35,507 nucleotides of DNA from an uncultured Muribaculaceae bacterium. Lineage in GTDB: Bacteria; Bacteroidota; Bacteroidia; Bacteroidales; Muribaculaceae. Location: assembly GCA_910578805.1 (NCBI GenBank), contig CAJTRS010000022.1, positions 1-35,507 on the forward strand, read 5' to 3'. The notes under the pieces were generated by a model, which saw only the letters and a list, made by a program, of their open reading frames with translations, was not told the DNA's origin and did no database searches. Of the stretch, positions 23,116 through 31,453 are shown one piece after another (position 1 is the stretch's first letter; every line of letters starts with the position of its first letter). The position numbers and the translations under genes are program-made.

Positions 23116-25527
23116 ATGAGCGACAAGAAAGAACACATATTTTCATTGGGGCAGATCAACATTGACCTTTCGGCCACTGAAGAATTGCCATCACCCAATG
23201 ACCTTCCTATATTACCCACCCGTGATCTGGTACTGTTTCCGGGCGTGACTTTCCCCATCACCCTCGGACGGGAATTATCGATCCGTACAGCCGAATTTTC
23301 CGAAAAGACCCACCGCCCGATAGGCATAGTGTGCCAGATAGACTCATCGGTGGAGACACCCTCCATTCCTTCCGATCTTTATGACAAAGGAGTGCTCGGT
23401 GTGGTGATGAAGATATTTGACATACCCGATGGCCCCAAGACCGCCATAGTGCGATGCACGAGCAAATTCGCCATTACCGGTGCCGGAAGCCGGAAGAATA
23501 CGGCCAATGTGGAATTTCTGCCGGAAGATGCCATAAGTTCCGAAAAAGAGATAACCGCTCTGGCATCACAGATAAAGGATACAGCCCACAGCATCGTAAA
23601 ACGCATGTCGGGAGAAGGTAGTGGTGGCGAGTTTCCGTTTGACATAGACAGCATAGAAAACCCGGCGCTGCTCATAAACATGATCGCATCGCACACTCCA
23701 TGCGAAACCTCACTCAAACAAATGATGCTTTCGTCCGGAAATGTTTCCGAGCGTGGCATGATGCTCTTGTCGGAACTGGCAAAAAACGACGAACTGGCAA
23801 AAATAACCAACGACATACGCGAACGCACCAAATACAGCCTCACCGAAAACCAACGCATGCACTTCCTGCAACACCAGATGGAAGTACTCCGTCAGGAAAT
23901 ATACGGCGATGAGGACGATGACGTCTCACGCCTGCGCCAGCGGGCAGAGACAATAACAATGCCCGACGACGTAAAAAACACATTCGACCGAGAACTCGGA
24001 AAACTCGGGCGCCTCAACCCGCAGACCCCCGACTATTCGGTTCAATACTCCTACCTCGACCTGCTTGTAAGCCTGCCATGGGACAAATCAGACCCCATAA
24101 CCACCAATCTCATAGAGGCCGAAGATATCCTAAACGCAGATCATTTCGGACTTGAAAAGGTGAAAGAACGCATACTTGAACAGCTTGCCGTGATGATGAA
24201 CACCCCCGACGGCAAGTCGCCGATAATATGCCTGGTAGGTGCACCCGGAGTAGGCAAGACCTCGCTCGGCCAGTCAATAGCCCGATCACTCGGCCGCAAA
24301 TACCAGAGAGTATCGCTTGGCGGCCTCCACGACGAATCGGAACTGCGCGGACACCGCCGCACATACATAGGCGCCATGCCCGGACGCATCATCGATGCCA
24401 TGCGCCGTGCAGGTTCAAACAACCCGATCCTGCTCCTCGATGAGATAGACAAAATAGGCCACGACGGCAAAAGCGACCCGTCGGCCGCCCTACTCGAAAT
24501 TCTCGATCCGGAGCAGAACTGCCGCTTCCACGACAACTATGTAGATGTGGACTATGACCTGTCGAAAGTGCTATTCATTGCCACAGCCAACACACTGTCA
24601 ACGCTGTCACAACCCCTGCTTGACAGAATGGAGATCATAGATATTTCCGGATATCTTCAGGAGGAAAAAGTGGAGATAGCCCGGCGCCATCTCATACCGC
24701 GTGTGCTTAAGGCAAACGGATTCACCGAAAACGCCATCAAATTCGAGACCGCAACCATAAATGCCATAATAGAAGGATATACCTCTGAAAGCGGTGTAAG
24801 GCAGTTAGAAAAAAAGATCGCGGCGATAGTGCGAAAACTCGTTCTGAAAAAGATGCGCGGCGAACGTGTGTACCGCAAAATAAAACCAACACATCTGCAC
24901 GAACTTCTCGGCACTGCGCCTTACATACGAGACCGCTACGAAGGCAACGATTATGCCGGAGTGGTAACAGGTCTGGCCTGGACCGCCGTGGGTGGCGAGA
25001 TTCTATATGTGGAATCATCGTTGGCAAAAGGCAAAGCCGAAAAACTGACACTCACCGGCAATCTTGGCGATGTAATGAAAGAATCGGCCATCATAGCCCT
25101 GCAGTACGTAAAAGCACATGCCTCGGAATACGGCATCGACGAAAAAATATTCGACAGCTATTCCCTGCATATCCATGTGCCGGAAGGAGCCATTCCCAAG
25201 GACGGCCCGTCGGCAGGAGTAACCATGGTCTCTTCCATAATATCGGCTCTCACACAACGGAGAGTACGTGAACGCATAGCCATGACCGGCGAGATAACCC
25301 TGCGTGGCAAAGTATTGCCAGTAGGCGGTGTGAAAGAAAAAATTCTTGCGGCAAAACGCGCCGGAATCAACACCATAGTGCTTTCGACTCATAACCGCAA
25401 AGACATCGATGATATCACCCCCGTGTATCTTGAGGGGCTTGAATTCATTTATGTCAATGACATAAGCGAAGTGATCGACAATGCTCTTCTCCAAGAGAAA
25501 GTGGTCAATCCCAAGACATTTACCTGA
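23116..25527 (+). CDS. lon: ATP-dependent protease Lon
   Basis: An 803-residue cytoplasmic AAA+ serine protease that degrades misfolded and regulatory proteins. The N-terminal substrate-binding domain runs to about 240 (PILPTRDLVLFPGVTFPITLGR), then a coiled-coil linker, the AAA+ module with Walker A GAPGVGKTS and Walker B ILLLDEIDKIG, and the protease domain with the dyad Ser699 (KDGPSAGVTM) and Lys740 (GGVKEKILAAK). Length is typical. The ATG at 23116 follows a -7 box by 56 bases. It is monocistronic as far as can be seen; a GC-rich hairpin at 25554-25580 follows. Transcription diverges from the EF-G2-like gene. Confidence 0.97.
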   Translation: MSDKKEHIFSLGQINIDLSATEELPSPNDLPILPTRDLVLFPGVTFPITLGRELSIRTAEFSEKTHRPIGIVCQIDSSVETPSIPSDLYDKGVLGVVMKIFDIPDGPKTAIVRCTSKFAITGAGSRKNTANVEFLPEDAISSEKEITALASQIKDTAHSIVKRMSGEGSGGEFPFDIDSIENPALLINMIASHTPCETSLKQMMLSSGNVSERGMMLLSELAKNDELAKITNDIRERTKYSLTENQRMHFLQHQMEVLRQEIYGDEDDDVSRLRQRAETITMPDDVKNTFDRELGKLGRLNPQTPDYSVQYSYLDLLVSLPWDKSDPITTNLIEAEDILNADHFGLEKVKERILEQLAVMMNTPDGKSPIICLVGAPGVGKTSLGQSIARSLGRKYQRVSLGGLHDESELRGHRRTYIGAMPGRIIDAMRRAGSNNPILLLDEIDKIGHDGKSDPSAALLEILDPEQNCRFHDNYVDVDYDLSKVLFIATANTLSTLSQPLLDRMEIIDISGYLQEEKVEIARRHLIPRVLKANGFTENAIKFETATINAIIEGYTSESGVRQLEKKIAAIVRKLVLKKMRGERVYRKIKPTHLHELLGTAPYIRDRYEGNDYAGVVTGLAWTAVGGEILYVESSLAKGKAEKLTLTGNLGDVMKESAIIALQYVKAHASEYGIDEKIFDSYSLHIHVPEGAIPKDGPSAGVTMVSSIISALTQRRVRERIAMTGEITLRGKVLPVGGVKEKILAAKRAGINTIVLSTHNRKDIDDITPVYLEGLEFIYVNDISEVIDNALLQEKVVNPKTFT

Positions 25528-25553
25528 AACAAACAACATTAACCCATAGATGC

Positions 25554-25580
25554 TCCGCCACTGAATGATTCGGTGGCGGA
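25554..25580 (+). terminator. Hairpin after lon
   Basis: TCCGCCAC (25554-25561) pairs with GTGGCGGA (25573-25580), and the stem extends inward three more pairs with one G-T. It lies 26 bases after the lon stop. The following ATTGTATG is only weakly U-rich. Confidence 0.6.
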
Positions 25581-25607
25581 ATTGTATGCAACAATATTAA
25601 AGAAATA

Positions 25608-25639
25608 TTTCCGTAATTATATCTTTTTGTGTATTTTTG
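25608..25639 (+). promoter_or_regulatory. Promoter of the oadA-like gene
   Basis: TATTTTTG at 25632-25639 matches the -7 consensus, and TTTC at 25608-25611 lies exactly 20 bases upstream as a near-consensus -33 element. The ATG is 53 bases downstream. Confidence 0.65.
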
Positions 25640-25692
25640 CGCCTGTTACTTACACAACAAAAATCATATCCAATAATTAAACATAATAAAGT

Positions 25693-27579
25693 ATGGAAAC
25701 CCGTAAGTTGAAAATCAGAGACTTGACTATGCGCGACGGACAGCAGTCGCTGTTTGCCACCCGCATGAGCCAGGCCACAATCGACCGATTGCTCCCCTAC
25801 TATGAAAATGCAGGATTTTATATAATGGAAGTCTGGGGCGGTGCCGTACCCGACTCAGTGATGCGTTATCTTGATGAATCACCTTGGAACCGTCTGCGCA
25901 AAGCAAGCGAGGCCATGAAAGGCAAATCGCTTCTGTCGGCATTGTCACGCGGACGTAACCTATTCGGCTACGTACCCTACCCCGACAGTGTGCTCGAAGG
26001 ATTTTACAAGGAAGCTATAAAAAACGGCCTCAACGTGATGCGCATATTCGATGCCCTCAATGACATCGACAACGTCAAGGAATCCATACGCCTGATCAAC
26101 CAACTCGGAGGCATAGCCGACGGCGCTGTGTGCTATACTGTGGACCCCAAAGACGAAACCCCGCAACCGACCGGCTTCGGGGCAAGACTCAAATCACTAT
26201 TCGGTGGCGGCCCCTCCGCTCCTGAAAAAATATTCACCGATGAATATTTCGTAGAAAAAGCCAAGGCCATGGAAGCGCTCGGCGCCAAGATCATAACACT
26301 CAAGGATATGGCCGGTCTGGTCAATCCGCTGCGCGCCGCATCGATCATCTCGCGCCTCAAAGCCGAAATAAAGGTTGATATCGACTTCCACACACACTGC
26401 ACCCCGGGCTACGGTCTGGCCTCATCAGTGATGGCCATGCTCCACGGCGTGGATATCCTTGACACCAACATATGGTGGTTCGGTGGCGGCTCCGCCGCTC
26501 CGGCTCTCGAACTCATCTACATATTCGCCAATCGTATGGGCATAGAGGTAGATGTCAACATGGAAGCCGTAGGCAAGATACGCAACGAACTTCTCAACGC
26601 ACGCAAGGACCTGGCCGAATTTGATCTCGTCAAGGAGATGCCGATAGAATTCGATCCCCTCACCGACCGGATTCCCGACAACATATCAGCCCAATTCGAC
26701 AAGGCCATAGCCTGCGCAAAAGCCAACGATGAAGAGGGACTTCTGTCGGCATGTCATGCCATAGAGGAATATTTCGGCTTCCCCAAGCCCAATGAATTGG
26801 TTAAAAATGCCGAAGTTCCCGGCGGTATGTACTCCAACATGGTAGCCCAGCTCAAAGCCCTTCAGGCATCAGACCTTCTTGACGATGCCATGCACCTGAT
26901 TCCCAAGGTGCGCCGCGATGCCGGTCTGGTACCGCTGGTGACACCCACCAGCCAGATCGTAGGCAGCCAGGCGGTCAGCCTTGCCATGGACCGCAAGAAA
27001 GGCAATCCTGATTATTCCAACGCTTCCAACCAGTTCATCTCGCTCATAAAAGGTGAATACGGCCACACCCCTGTAGCCATAGACCCTGCGTTCCGTGAAA
27101 AGATCACAGGTAGCGCCCAGGAACATCCCTACGATGTATCGGCCTATAAGAAACCCGAAAATCCCGTTCTTGAAGACCTCGGCGGTGTACCTCTCGCCGC
27201 AAACGAAGAGGAATACCTGTTGCTGGAACTTCTCCCCTCGGTGGCCAACGGATTCCTTCGTCGCCGCCGCACTGAGGAATTCAACGCCAAAAACGCCCTG
27301 AAACAGGCCGAAGCACAAAAGAAAGAAGCCGCAACTCCGAGCCAGCCTCAAGAACCCATAACCGGCGAAGTGCTGTCAGCTCCTATGGGCGGACGTATCA
27401 TTCAGGTCAACGTCAAACCCGGACAAAAAGTGAAAGCCGGCGAAATACTGCTCGTGTATGAAGCCATGAAGATGGAAAACGACGTTGCCGCTGAAAAGGA
27501 CGTCGTGATCAAACGCATATTCGTAAAACCCGATGACGTGGTAGGCACCGAAGCTCCGCTCATCGAATTCGCCGACTGA
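25693..27579 (+). CDS. oadA: Biotin-dependent carboxytransferase, oxaloacetate decarboxylase alpha / pyruvate carboxylase subunit B type
   Basis: A 628-residue protein with the conserved carboxyltransferase barrel first (about 5-300): metal and substrate motifs RDGQQSL (14-20), LKDMAG and the metal-binding DFHTHCTPG. The conserved C-terminal PYC/OADA domain follows (about 310-470), then an Ala/Gln/Pro/Glu-rich linker (about 530-560) and a biotinyl domain with EAMKMEN, Lys593 being the biotin site. OadA moves CO2 from oxaloacetate to biotin; with membrane subunits it drives Na+ export. No beta or gamma subunit gene is adjacent, so it may instead pair with a separate biotin carboxylase or with unlinked membrane subunits. 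Length fits OadA. It has its own promoter. Confidence 0.88.
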   Translation: METRKLKIRDLTMRDGQQSLFATRMSQATIDRLLPYYENAGFYIMEVWGGAVPDSVMRYLDESPWNRLRKASEAMKGKSLLSALSRGRNLFGYVPYPDSVLEGFYKEAIKNGLNVMRIFDALNDIDNVKESIRLINQLGGIADGAVCYTVDPKDETPQPTGFGARLKSLFGGGPSAPEKIFTDEYFVEKAKAMEALGAKIITLKDMAGLVNPLRAASIISRLKAEIKVDIDFHTHCTPGYGLASSVMAMLHGVDILDTNIWWFGGGSAAPALELIYIFANRMGIEVDVNMEAVGKIRNELLNARKDLAEFDLVKEMPIEFDPLTDRIPDNISAQFDKAIACAKANDEEGLLSACHAIEEYFGFPKPNELVKNAEVPGGMYSNMVAQLKALQASDLLDDAMHLIPKVRRDAGLVPLVTPTSQIVGSQAVSLAMDRKKGNPDYSNASNQFISLIKGEYGHTPVAIDPAFREKITGSAQEHPYDVSAYKKPENPVLEDLGGVPLAANEEEYLLLELLPSVANGFLRRRRTEEFNAKNALKQAEAQKKEAATPSQPQEPITGEVLSAPMGGRIIQVNVKPGQKVKAGEILLVYEAMKMENDVAAEKDVVIKRIFVKPDDVVGTEAPLIEFAD

Positions 27580-27641
27580 ATACAAACTCCCCATAAATCA
27601 CATACAGCTTACATCGCAAGCCGGGGAACAAAATAAATGCC

Positions 27642-27693
27642 TGCAAATTTGGCCATTACAGAAATAATGGCTAAATTTGCAAGCCATTACAGA
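27642..27693 (+). promoter_or_regulatory. rpmE2 promoter with three operator-like half-sites
   Basis: TTTG at 27648-27651 and TAAATTTG at 27672-27679, separated by exactly 20 bases, form a consensus Bacteroidetes promoter. The spacer itself is an inverted repeat, GCCATTA (27652-27658) and TAATGGC (27665-27671). With the flanks the repeat grows to 17 bases per arm (27642-27658 and 27665-27681) with one G-T. GCCATTACAGA recurs as a direct repeat at 27652-27662 and 27683-27693, the second copy near the expected start of transcription. This looks like operator structure. Confidence 0.7.
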
Positions 27694-27753
27694 TTATCGC
27701 CTTACCAGCGTAATTCATAACATTTTGATTAACAATACTATATTAGTACTAAA

Positions 27754-28008
27754 ATGAAAAAAGATATCCATCCTTCCACCTATCGTGAAGTTGTATTCAA
27801 AGACATGTCAAATGAAGAAATCTTCATTACCCGCTCAACTATTGCAACTAAGGAAACTATCGAAGTAGATGGCGTAACATACCCCTTGGTGAAACTTGAA
27901 ATCACCAGCTCCTCACACCCGTTCTTTACCGGCAAGCAGAAGCTCGTTGACACCGCAGGCCGCGTTGACAAGTTCATGAGCCGCTACGGCAACCGCAAGA
28001 AAAAATAA
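27754..28008 (+). CDS. rpmE2: 50S ribosomal protein L31, type B
   Basis: An 84-residue ribosomal protein. It begins MKKDIHPSTYREVVFKD, contains the SSSHPFFTGKQKLVDTAGRVDKF signature of L31 and ends in a basic tail. The zinc-binding CxxC pairs of type A L31 are absent, which makes it type B. L31 bridges the large and small subunits. In many bacteria the zinc-free type is repressed by Zur when zinc is ample; whether that holds here is unknown, but the promoter carries an operator-like repeat. A strong terminator follows 27 bases after the stop, so it is a single-gene unit. Confidence 0.97.
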   Translation: MKKDIHPSTYREVVFKDMSNEEIFITRSTIATKETIEVDGVTYPLVKLEITSSSHPFFTGKQKLVDTAGRVDKFMSRYGNRKKK

Positions 28009-28035
28009 AACTAACGATTCTACCATAATCCCACA

Positions 28036-28075
28036 TTAAGGGCGCCCGACTAACACTCAGGCGCCCTTAATTTTT
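28036..28075 (+). terminator. Intrinsic terminator of rpmE2
   Basis: An 11-bp perfect stem (TTAAGGGCGCC at 28036-28046 with GGCGCCCTTAA at 28060-28070), a 13-base loop and TTTTT at 28071-28075 make a textbook terminator. Confidence 0.95.
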
Positions 28076-28121
28076 GTAACCGGCTATTTTTTTTACGGTA
28101 TCCGGGGACTTTGCTGCGGAT

Positions 28122-28931
28122 TCAAAACGTATATACTAAATTTACCGACAATAAGTGTTCGGAATGGTTATACGATGGCACTAAAACGATTGAGTTCTCC
28201 GATGTGGAGGTATTCCAGTTAAACCATCGCTGATATAACGGCAATAACCAGTAACCTATCCTTGCCGACAGAATACCGATACCGGCACCTGCGATAACAT
28301 CATTAAACCAATGCCGGCCATTGTAAAGGCGAAGAAATGCGACTCCGGTAGCAACAGTATAAGCCCCTACCCCTGCAACCGTTCCATACTCCTCCCTGAC
28401 CAATTCAGCGCCGGTAAAAGCTGTAGCAGTGTGTCCTGACGGAAACGAATTTTTTGTTCCGGAATCGGGACGCGGTTCTTTCGCAAGACTTTTTGTTGTA
28501 TTAACAATGGCCGCCATACTTAAATAAGATGTTAATCCCACAGCCAACCGTTCTTTAAATGAATGTTTGGATTTTACGCCTATGAAACCGAGCCCCAAAT
28601 AAGATGCGACAGGCAGATACTGCACATAATCATCTATACGTAAATAATGATCTCCCCGCAGATTATCCATACCATCTTTTATTGTGTTGTTCAATCTTTT
28701 GAAGTCTTTATTACAAGCACCAAATGAACCAACCGCAATCAAAGTGGCAGGAAGTATCAGCTGAGTCGCTTTAAATGACTTTGCTGAATTGTTGGAAGAG
28801 ACTGAATCTTTCTGACACAAGACAATCATATCACTCCGATTATCCGCGCTGTAAGCATAAATAGGCTGCAACAAAGCAGCCAATAGCAATGTTGAGGCTA
28901 TAAGGCTTTTAGGGTGAAAATTTACTTTCAT
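28122..28931 (-). CDS. PAP2 superfamily phosphatase
   Basis: A 269-residue protein with a signal peptide or N-terminal anchor (about 7-27, ending IYAYSA). The three phosphatase motifs are complete: KSLAKEPRP (147-155), PSGH (164-167) and RLYNGRHWFND (Arg201, His207, Asp211). Several hydrophobic helices surround them. PAP2 enzymes remove phosphate from lipid phosphates such as phosphatidate, undecaprenyl diphosphate or lipid A; the substrate cannot be told here. The C-terminus (HLLSVNLVYTF) looks like a final beta strand of an envelope protein. The start at 28931 is chosen for the signal peptide, although the frame is open 46 codons further. A promoter lies about 250 bases upstream, leaving a long leader. 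Confidence 0.88.
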   Translation of the reverse strand: MKVNFHPKSLIASTLLLAALLQPIYAYSADNRSDMIVLCQKDSVSSNNSAKSFKATQLILPATLIAVGSFGACNKDFKRLNNTIKDGMDNLRGDHYLRIDDYVQYLPVASYLGLGFIGVKSKHSFKERLAVGLTSYLSMAAIVNTTKSLAKEPRPDSGTKNSFPSGHTATAFTGAELVREEYGTVAGVGAYTVATGVAFLRLYNGRHWFNDVIAGAGIGILSARIGYWLLPLYQRWFNWNTSTSENSIVLVPSYNHSEHLLSVNLVYTF

Positions 28932-29179
28932 CGGCATTCTTTTTATGCGAATGCCAATGTTAATCTCAGATTCCAAACGGGTACGAAACATGGGCGTCAC
29001 TGCCCAGAATGCACCCGTCGGAAATGGTGGAATAAACGACAAGTCACGCCCATGCCTATACATGGACATTTACAACTTGTTCCCGTTTATCCTAAATGAA
29101 GTTTCCGACGTTTCATTCTGATTGGAACAAATAGCAAACGCTATTAAACTATGATTTGGAGTCCTCTGACCCTCTTATT
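28932..29179 (-). ncRNA. Long, possibly structured 5' leader of the PAP2 gene
   Basis: From the predicted start near 29179 to the ATG at 28931 the mRNA has about 248 untranslated bases. CATGGGCGT (29054-29046) and ACGCCCATG (28997-28989) form a perfect 9-bp stem that closes a 48-base region, in which GTCG/CGAC and TGC/GCA can make two smaller stems. A separate 7-bp hairpin (GGCATTC/GAATGCC, 28933-28955) lies directly against the start codon. No known riboswitch motif is recognised. An alternative is that part of this region encodes an N-terminal extension of the PAP2 protein. Confidence 0.4.
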
Positions 29180-29185
29180 GTACTG

Positions 29186-29217
29186 CAAAAATACGCAATT
29201 ATGTCGTTATTGTCAAA
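29186..29217 (-). promoter_or_regulatory. Promoter of the PAP2 gene
   Basis: On the minus strand TTTG (29217-29214), a 20-base spacer and TATTTTTG (29193-29186) give a full-consensus Bacteroidetes promoter. The first good gene start is about 250 bases downstream. Confidence 0.72.
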
Positions 29218-29228
29218 TAGGCCGGAAT

Positions 29229-29265
29229 AAAAATGTCCGTGCCTAATTAAGGCACGGACATTTTT
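29229..29265 (-). terminator. Terminator of the M3 peptidase gene
   Basis: A perfect 15-bp hairpin (29229-29243 with 29251-29265) has a GC-rich core, TGTCCGTGCC with GGCACGGACA, a TAATTAA loop and A/T flanks that give U-runs on both strands. It lies 28 bases after the peptidase stop. Confidence 0.93.
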
Positions 29266-29293
29266 GGTTGCGCTATTTTATGATTAGGCAGGC

Positions 29294-31426
29294 TCAATCC
29301 TTGTGAGCGGGAATATCCTGAGGCAGTTTCGCCTTGGCAGGATTATTTATACCGTCGCGCTGAAGCAGAGCGTCGATCGTGGGGTCTTGACCGCGGAAAC
29401 GGCGATACAGTTCCGCCGGGTGCTCTGTGCCACCTTTCATGAGTATGTTGGTGCGGAATTCATTGGCACTCTTCTCATCAAAAATACCATTTTCGAGGAA
29501 CTTGGCAAATGCATCGGCATCGAGCACCTCGGCCCATTTGTAACTGTAATAGCCTGCGGCGTAACCGCCACCGAAAATGTGGCTGAACTGCGGCGACACG
29601 GCCGTACCGTCTATCGGATCGAACATAGCCACTGACTTGCCGGCTTTATTCTCAAACTCTACGGCATCGTCCACAGGCTCAGTGATTGTGTGCCATGCCA
29701 TATCGACGTAGCCGAAATTGAGCTGACGCAGGCACTGATAGGCAGCGCCAAACTGCGACGAAGTCACAATTTTGTCAACGAGATTCTGCGGTATGGCCTC
29801 ACCGGTCTGGTAATGGCGGGCAAAGCCGTCAAGAAATTCTTTCTGCGTCAGATAATTCTCATTGAACTGCGACGGCAACTCCACAAAGTCTCTATACACA
29901 TTAGTGCCCGAAAGAGAAGCATACTTAGTGTCTGCGAGCAGCCCGTGAAGAGCATGTCCGAATTCATGCAGGAATGTCTCCACCTCATATGGAGTGAGCA
30001 ACGAAGGCTTCGATTCTGTAGGCTTGGTGAAGTTCATCACTATCGATACATGAGGACGCGAGTTTTCACCATCGTCAGTAATCCACTGGGGCTTAAACTC
30101 TGTCATCCACGCTCCGGGACGCTTGCTGTCACGCGGAAAGAAGTCGGTATATATTACTCCGAGATACGATCCGTCCTTGTCCTTAACCTCAAATGCCTTT
30201 ACATCGGGGTGATATATCTGTATATCCTTATTTTCCACAAATGTAAGACCATAGAGTTTGGTAGCGAGTCCGAACACGCCCTGTATCACATTATTTAGCT
30301 CGAAATAAGGACGTAAGGCCTCTTCGTCATAGTCATACTTGGCATTCTTCAGTTTATTGGAGTAATAGCTGTAGTCCCAAGGCATTATTGTCACAGGAGT
30401 ACCCTCCAATCCGGAAGCAAACCCGGCAATCTCCTTGAATTCGGCTTTCTGCGCCGGAACATAGGCATCACGTAGTTCATCAAGAAGTTTATAGACATTG
30501 GCTGGTTTTTCAGCCATGGTATTCTGGAGCGAATAATCGGCATACGTGGCAAAGCCAAGCAGATTGGCTATAAGGCGACGCTTGTCGGCTATCTGTTTCA
30601 GCACATCTACATTGGAATATTCGCCCTTGAGATTACGACCGCTGTAAAGACGATACATCTTTTCGCGCAAATCTCTGCGGGTGGAATATTTCATAAATGC
30701 CATATATGTGGGCTGGGCAAGCGTGAACAGATATTCGCCATCGCGCCCCTTATCCTTGGCCGCAAGGGCTGCTGCCTCCACCACCCCCTCGGGCAGACCG
30801 GCGAGGTCATCGGCAGTAAGCCATATCTCGTAAGTGTTCAACTCCTTAAGCACATTCTGGCCAAACAGAGTGGAAAGCTCACTCAGTTCGGCACTGAGTC
30901 TGCGGTATGTCTCACGGTCTTCTCCCTCGAGAAGCGCACCGCTGTTTACGAAACTGTCATATGTCCGCTTAAGCAGCATCTGGTCTTCGGCGTCGAGATT
31001 GAATTTATCCCTATTGTCATATACCTGCTTTATCTTTGCCCACAGACGCGGATTAAGAGATACAGTGGTGGCGTAATCGCTCAACTTGGGTGTCACGCGC
31101 ATGGTCAGCTCCATCATCTGGTCATCGGAAAGTGCCGATACAAGAGGATAAAACACATTGAGCACGCGGTCAAGCTCCTTGCCGGAATTTTCAAGAGCCA
31201 CGATAGTGTTGTCAAAATCAGGCACGGCCCGGTTGTTGCAAATAGCCTCGACCTGCTCAAGAGCCATTTTTATGCCTCGGTCTATGGCCGGCTCGTAATC
31301 CCCTATGGAGATTTCATTGAACGGCACTGTGGAATGCAACGTGCTGAATTCGCTGAACAATGGATTTTCTGCTTTACCCATAAGTGCTATTGATAATGCT
31401 AATACAGTGGTTAATAATTTTTTCAT
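29294..31426 (-). CDS. dcp: M3 family zinc metallopeptidase (peptidyl-dipeptidase Dcp type)
   Basis: A 710-residue protein with a signal peptide (about 1-19, MKKLLTTVLALSIALMGKA). The catalytic zinc motif HEFGHALHG begins at His487, with Glu488 as base and His491 as second ligand; the downstream third-ligand region reads DFVELPSQFNENYL. The long N-terminal helical part (NPLFSEFSTLHSTVPFNEI, KEFRNNIL-like segments later) is the normal M3A architecture and the length equals Dcp. These enzymes release dipeptides from the C-terminus of peptides; with a signal peptide it would work in the periplasm. It starts 27 bases after the stop of the TPR gene and is probably co-transcribed with it. Confidence 0.93.
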   Translation of the reverse strand: MKKLLTTVLALSIALMGKAENPLFSEFSTLHSTVPFNEISIGDYEPAIDRGIKMALEQVEAICNNRAVPDFDNTIVALENSGKELDRVLNVFYPLVSALSDDQMMELTMRVTPKLSDYATTVSLNPRLWAKIKQVYDNRDKFNLDAEDQMLLKRTYDSFVNSGALLEGEDRETYRRLSAELSELSTLFGQNVLKELNTYEIWLTADDLAGLPEGVVEAAALAAKDKGRDGEYLFTLAQPTYMAFMKYSTRRDLREKMYRLYSGRNLKGEYSNVDVLKQIADKRRLIANLLGFATYADYSLQNTMAEKPANVYKLLDELRDAYVPAQKAEFKEIAGFASGLEGTPVTIMPWDYSYYSNKLKNAKYDYDEEALRPYFELNNVIQGVFGLATKLYGLTFVENKDIQIYHPDVKAFEVKDKDGSYLGVIYTDFFPRDSKRPGAWMTEFKPQWITDDGENSRPHVSIVMNFTKPTESKPSLLTPYEVETFLHEFGHALHGLLADTKYASLSGTNVYRDFVELPSQFNENYLTQKEFLDGFARHYQTGEAIPQNLVDKIVTSSQFGAAYQCLRQLNFGYVDMAWHTITEPVDDAVEFENKAGKSVAMFDPIDGTAVSPQFSHIFGGGYAAGYYSYKWAEVLDADAFAKFLENGIFDEKSANEFRTNILMKGGTEHPAELYRRFRGQDPTIDALLQRDGINNPAKAKLPQDIPAHKD

Positions 31427-31453
31427 ATATTGTTTATTGTGTTGTTGTTTTCA

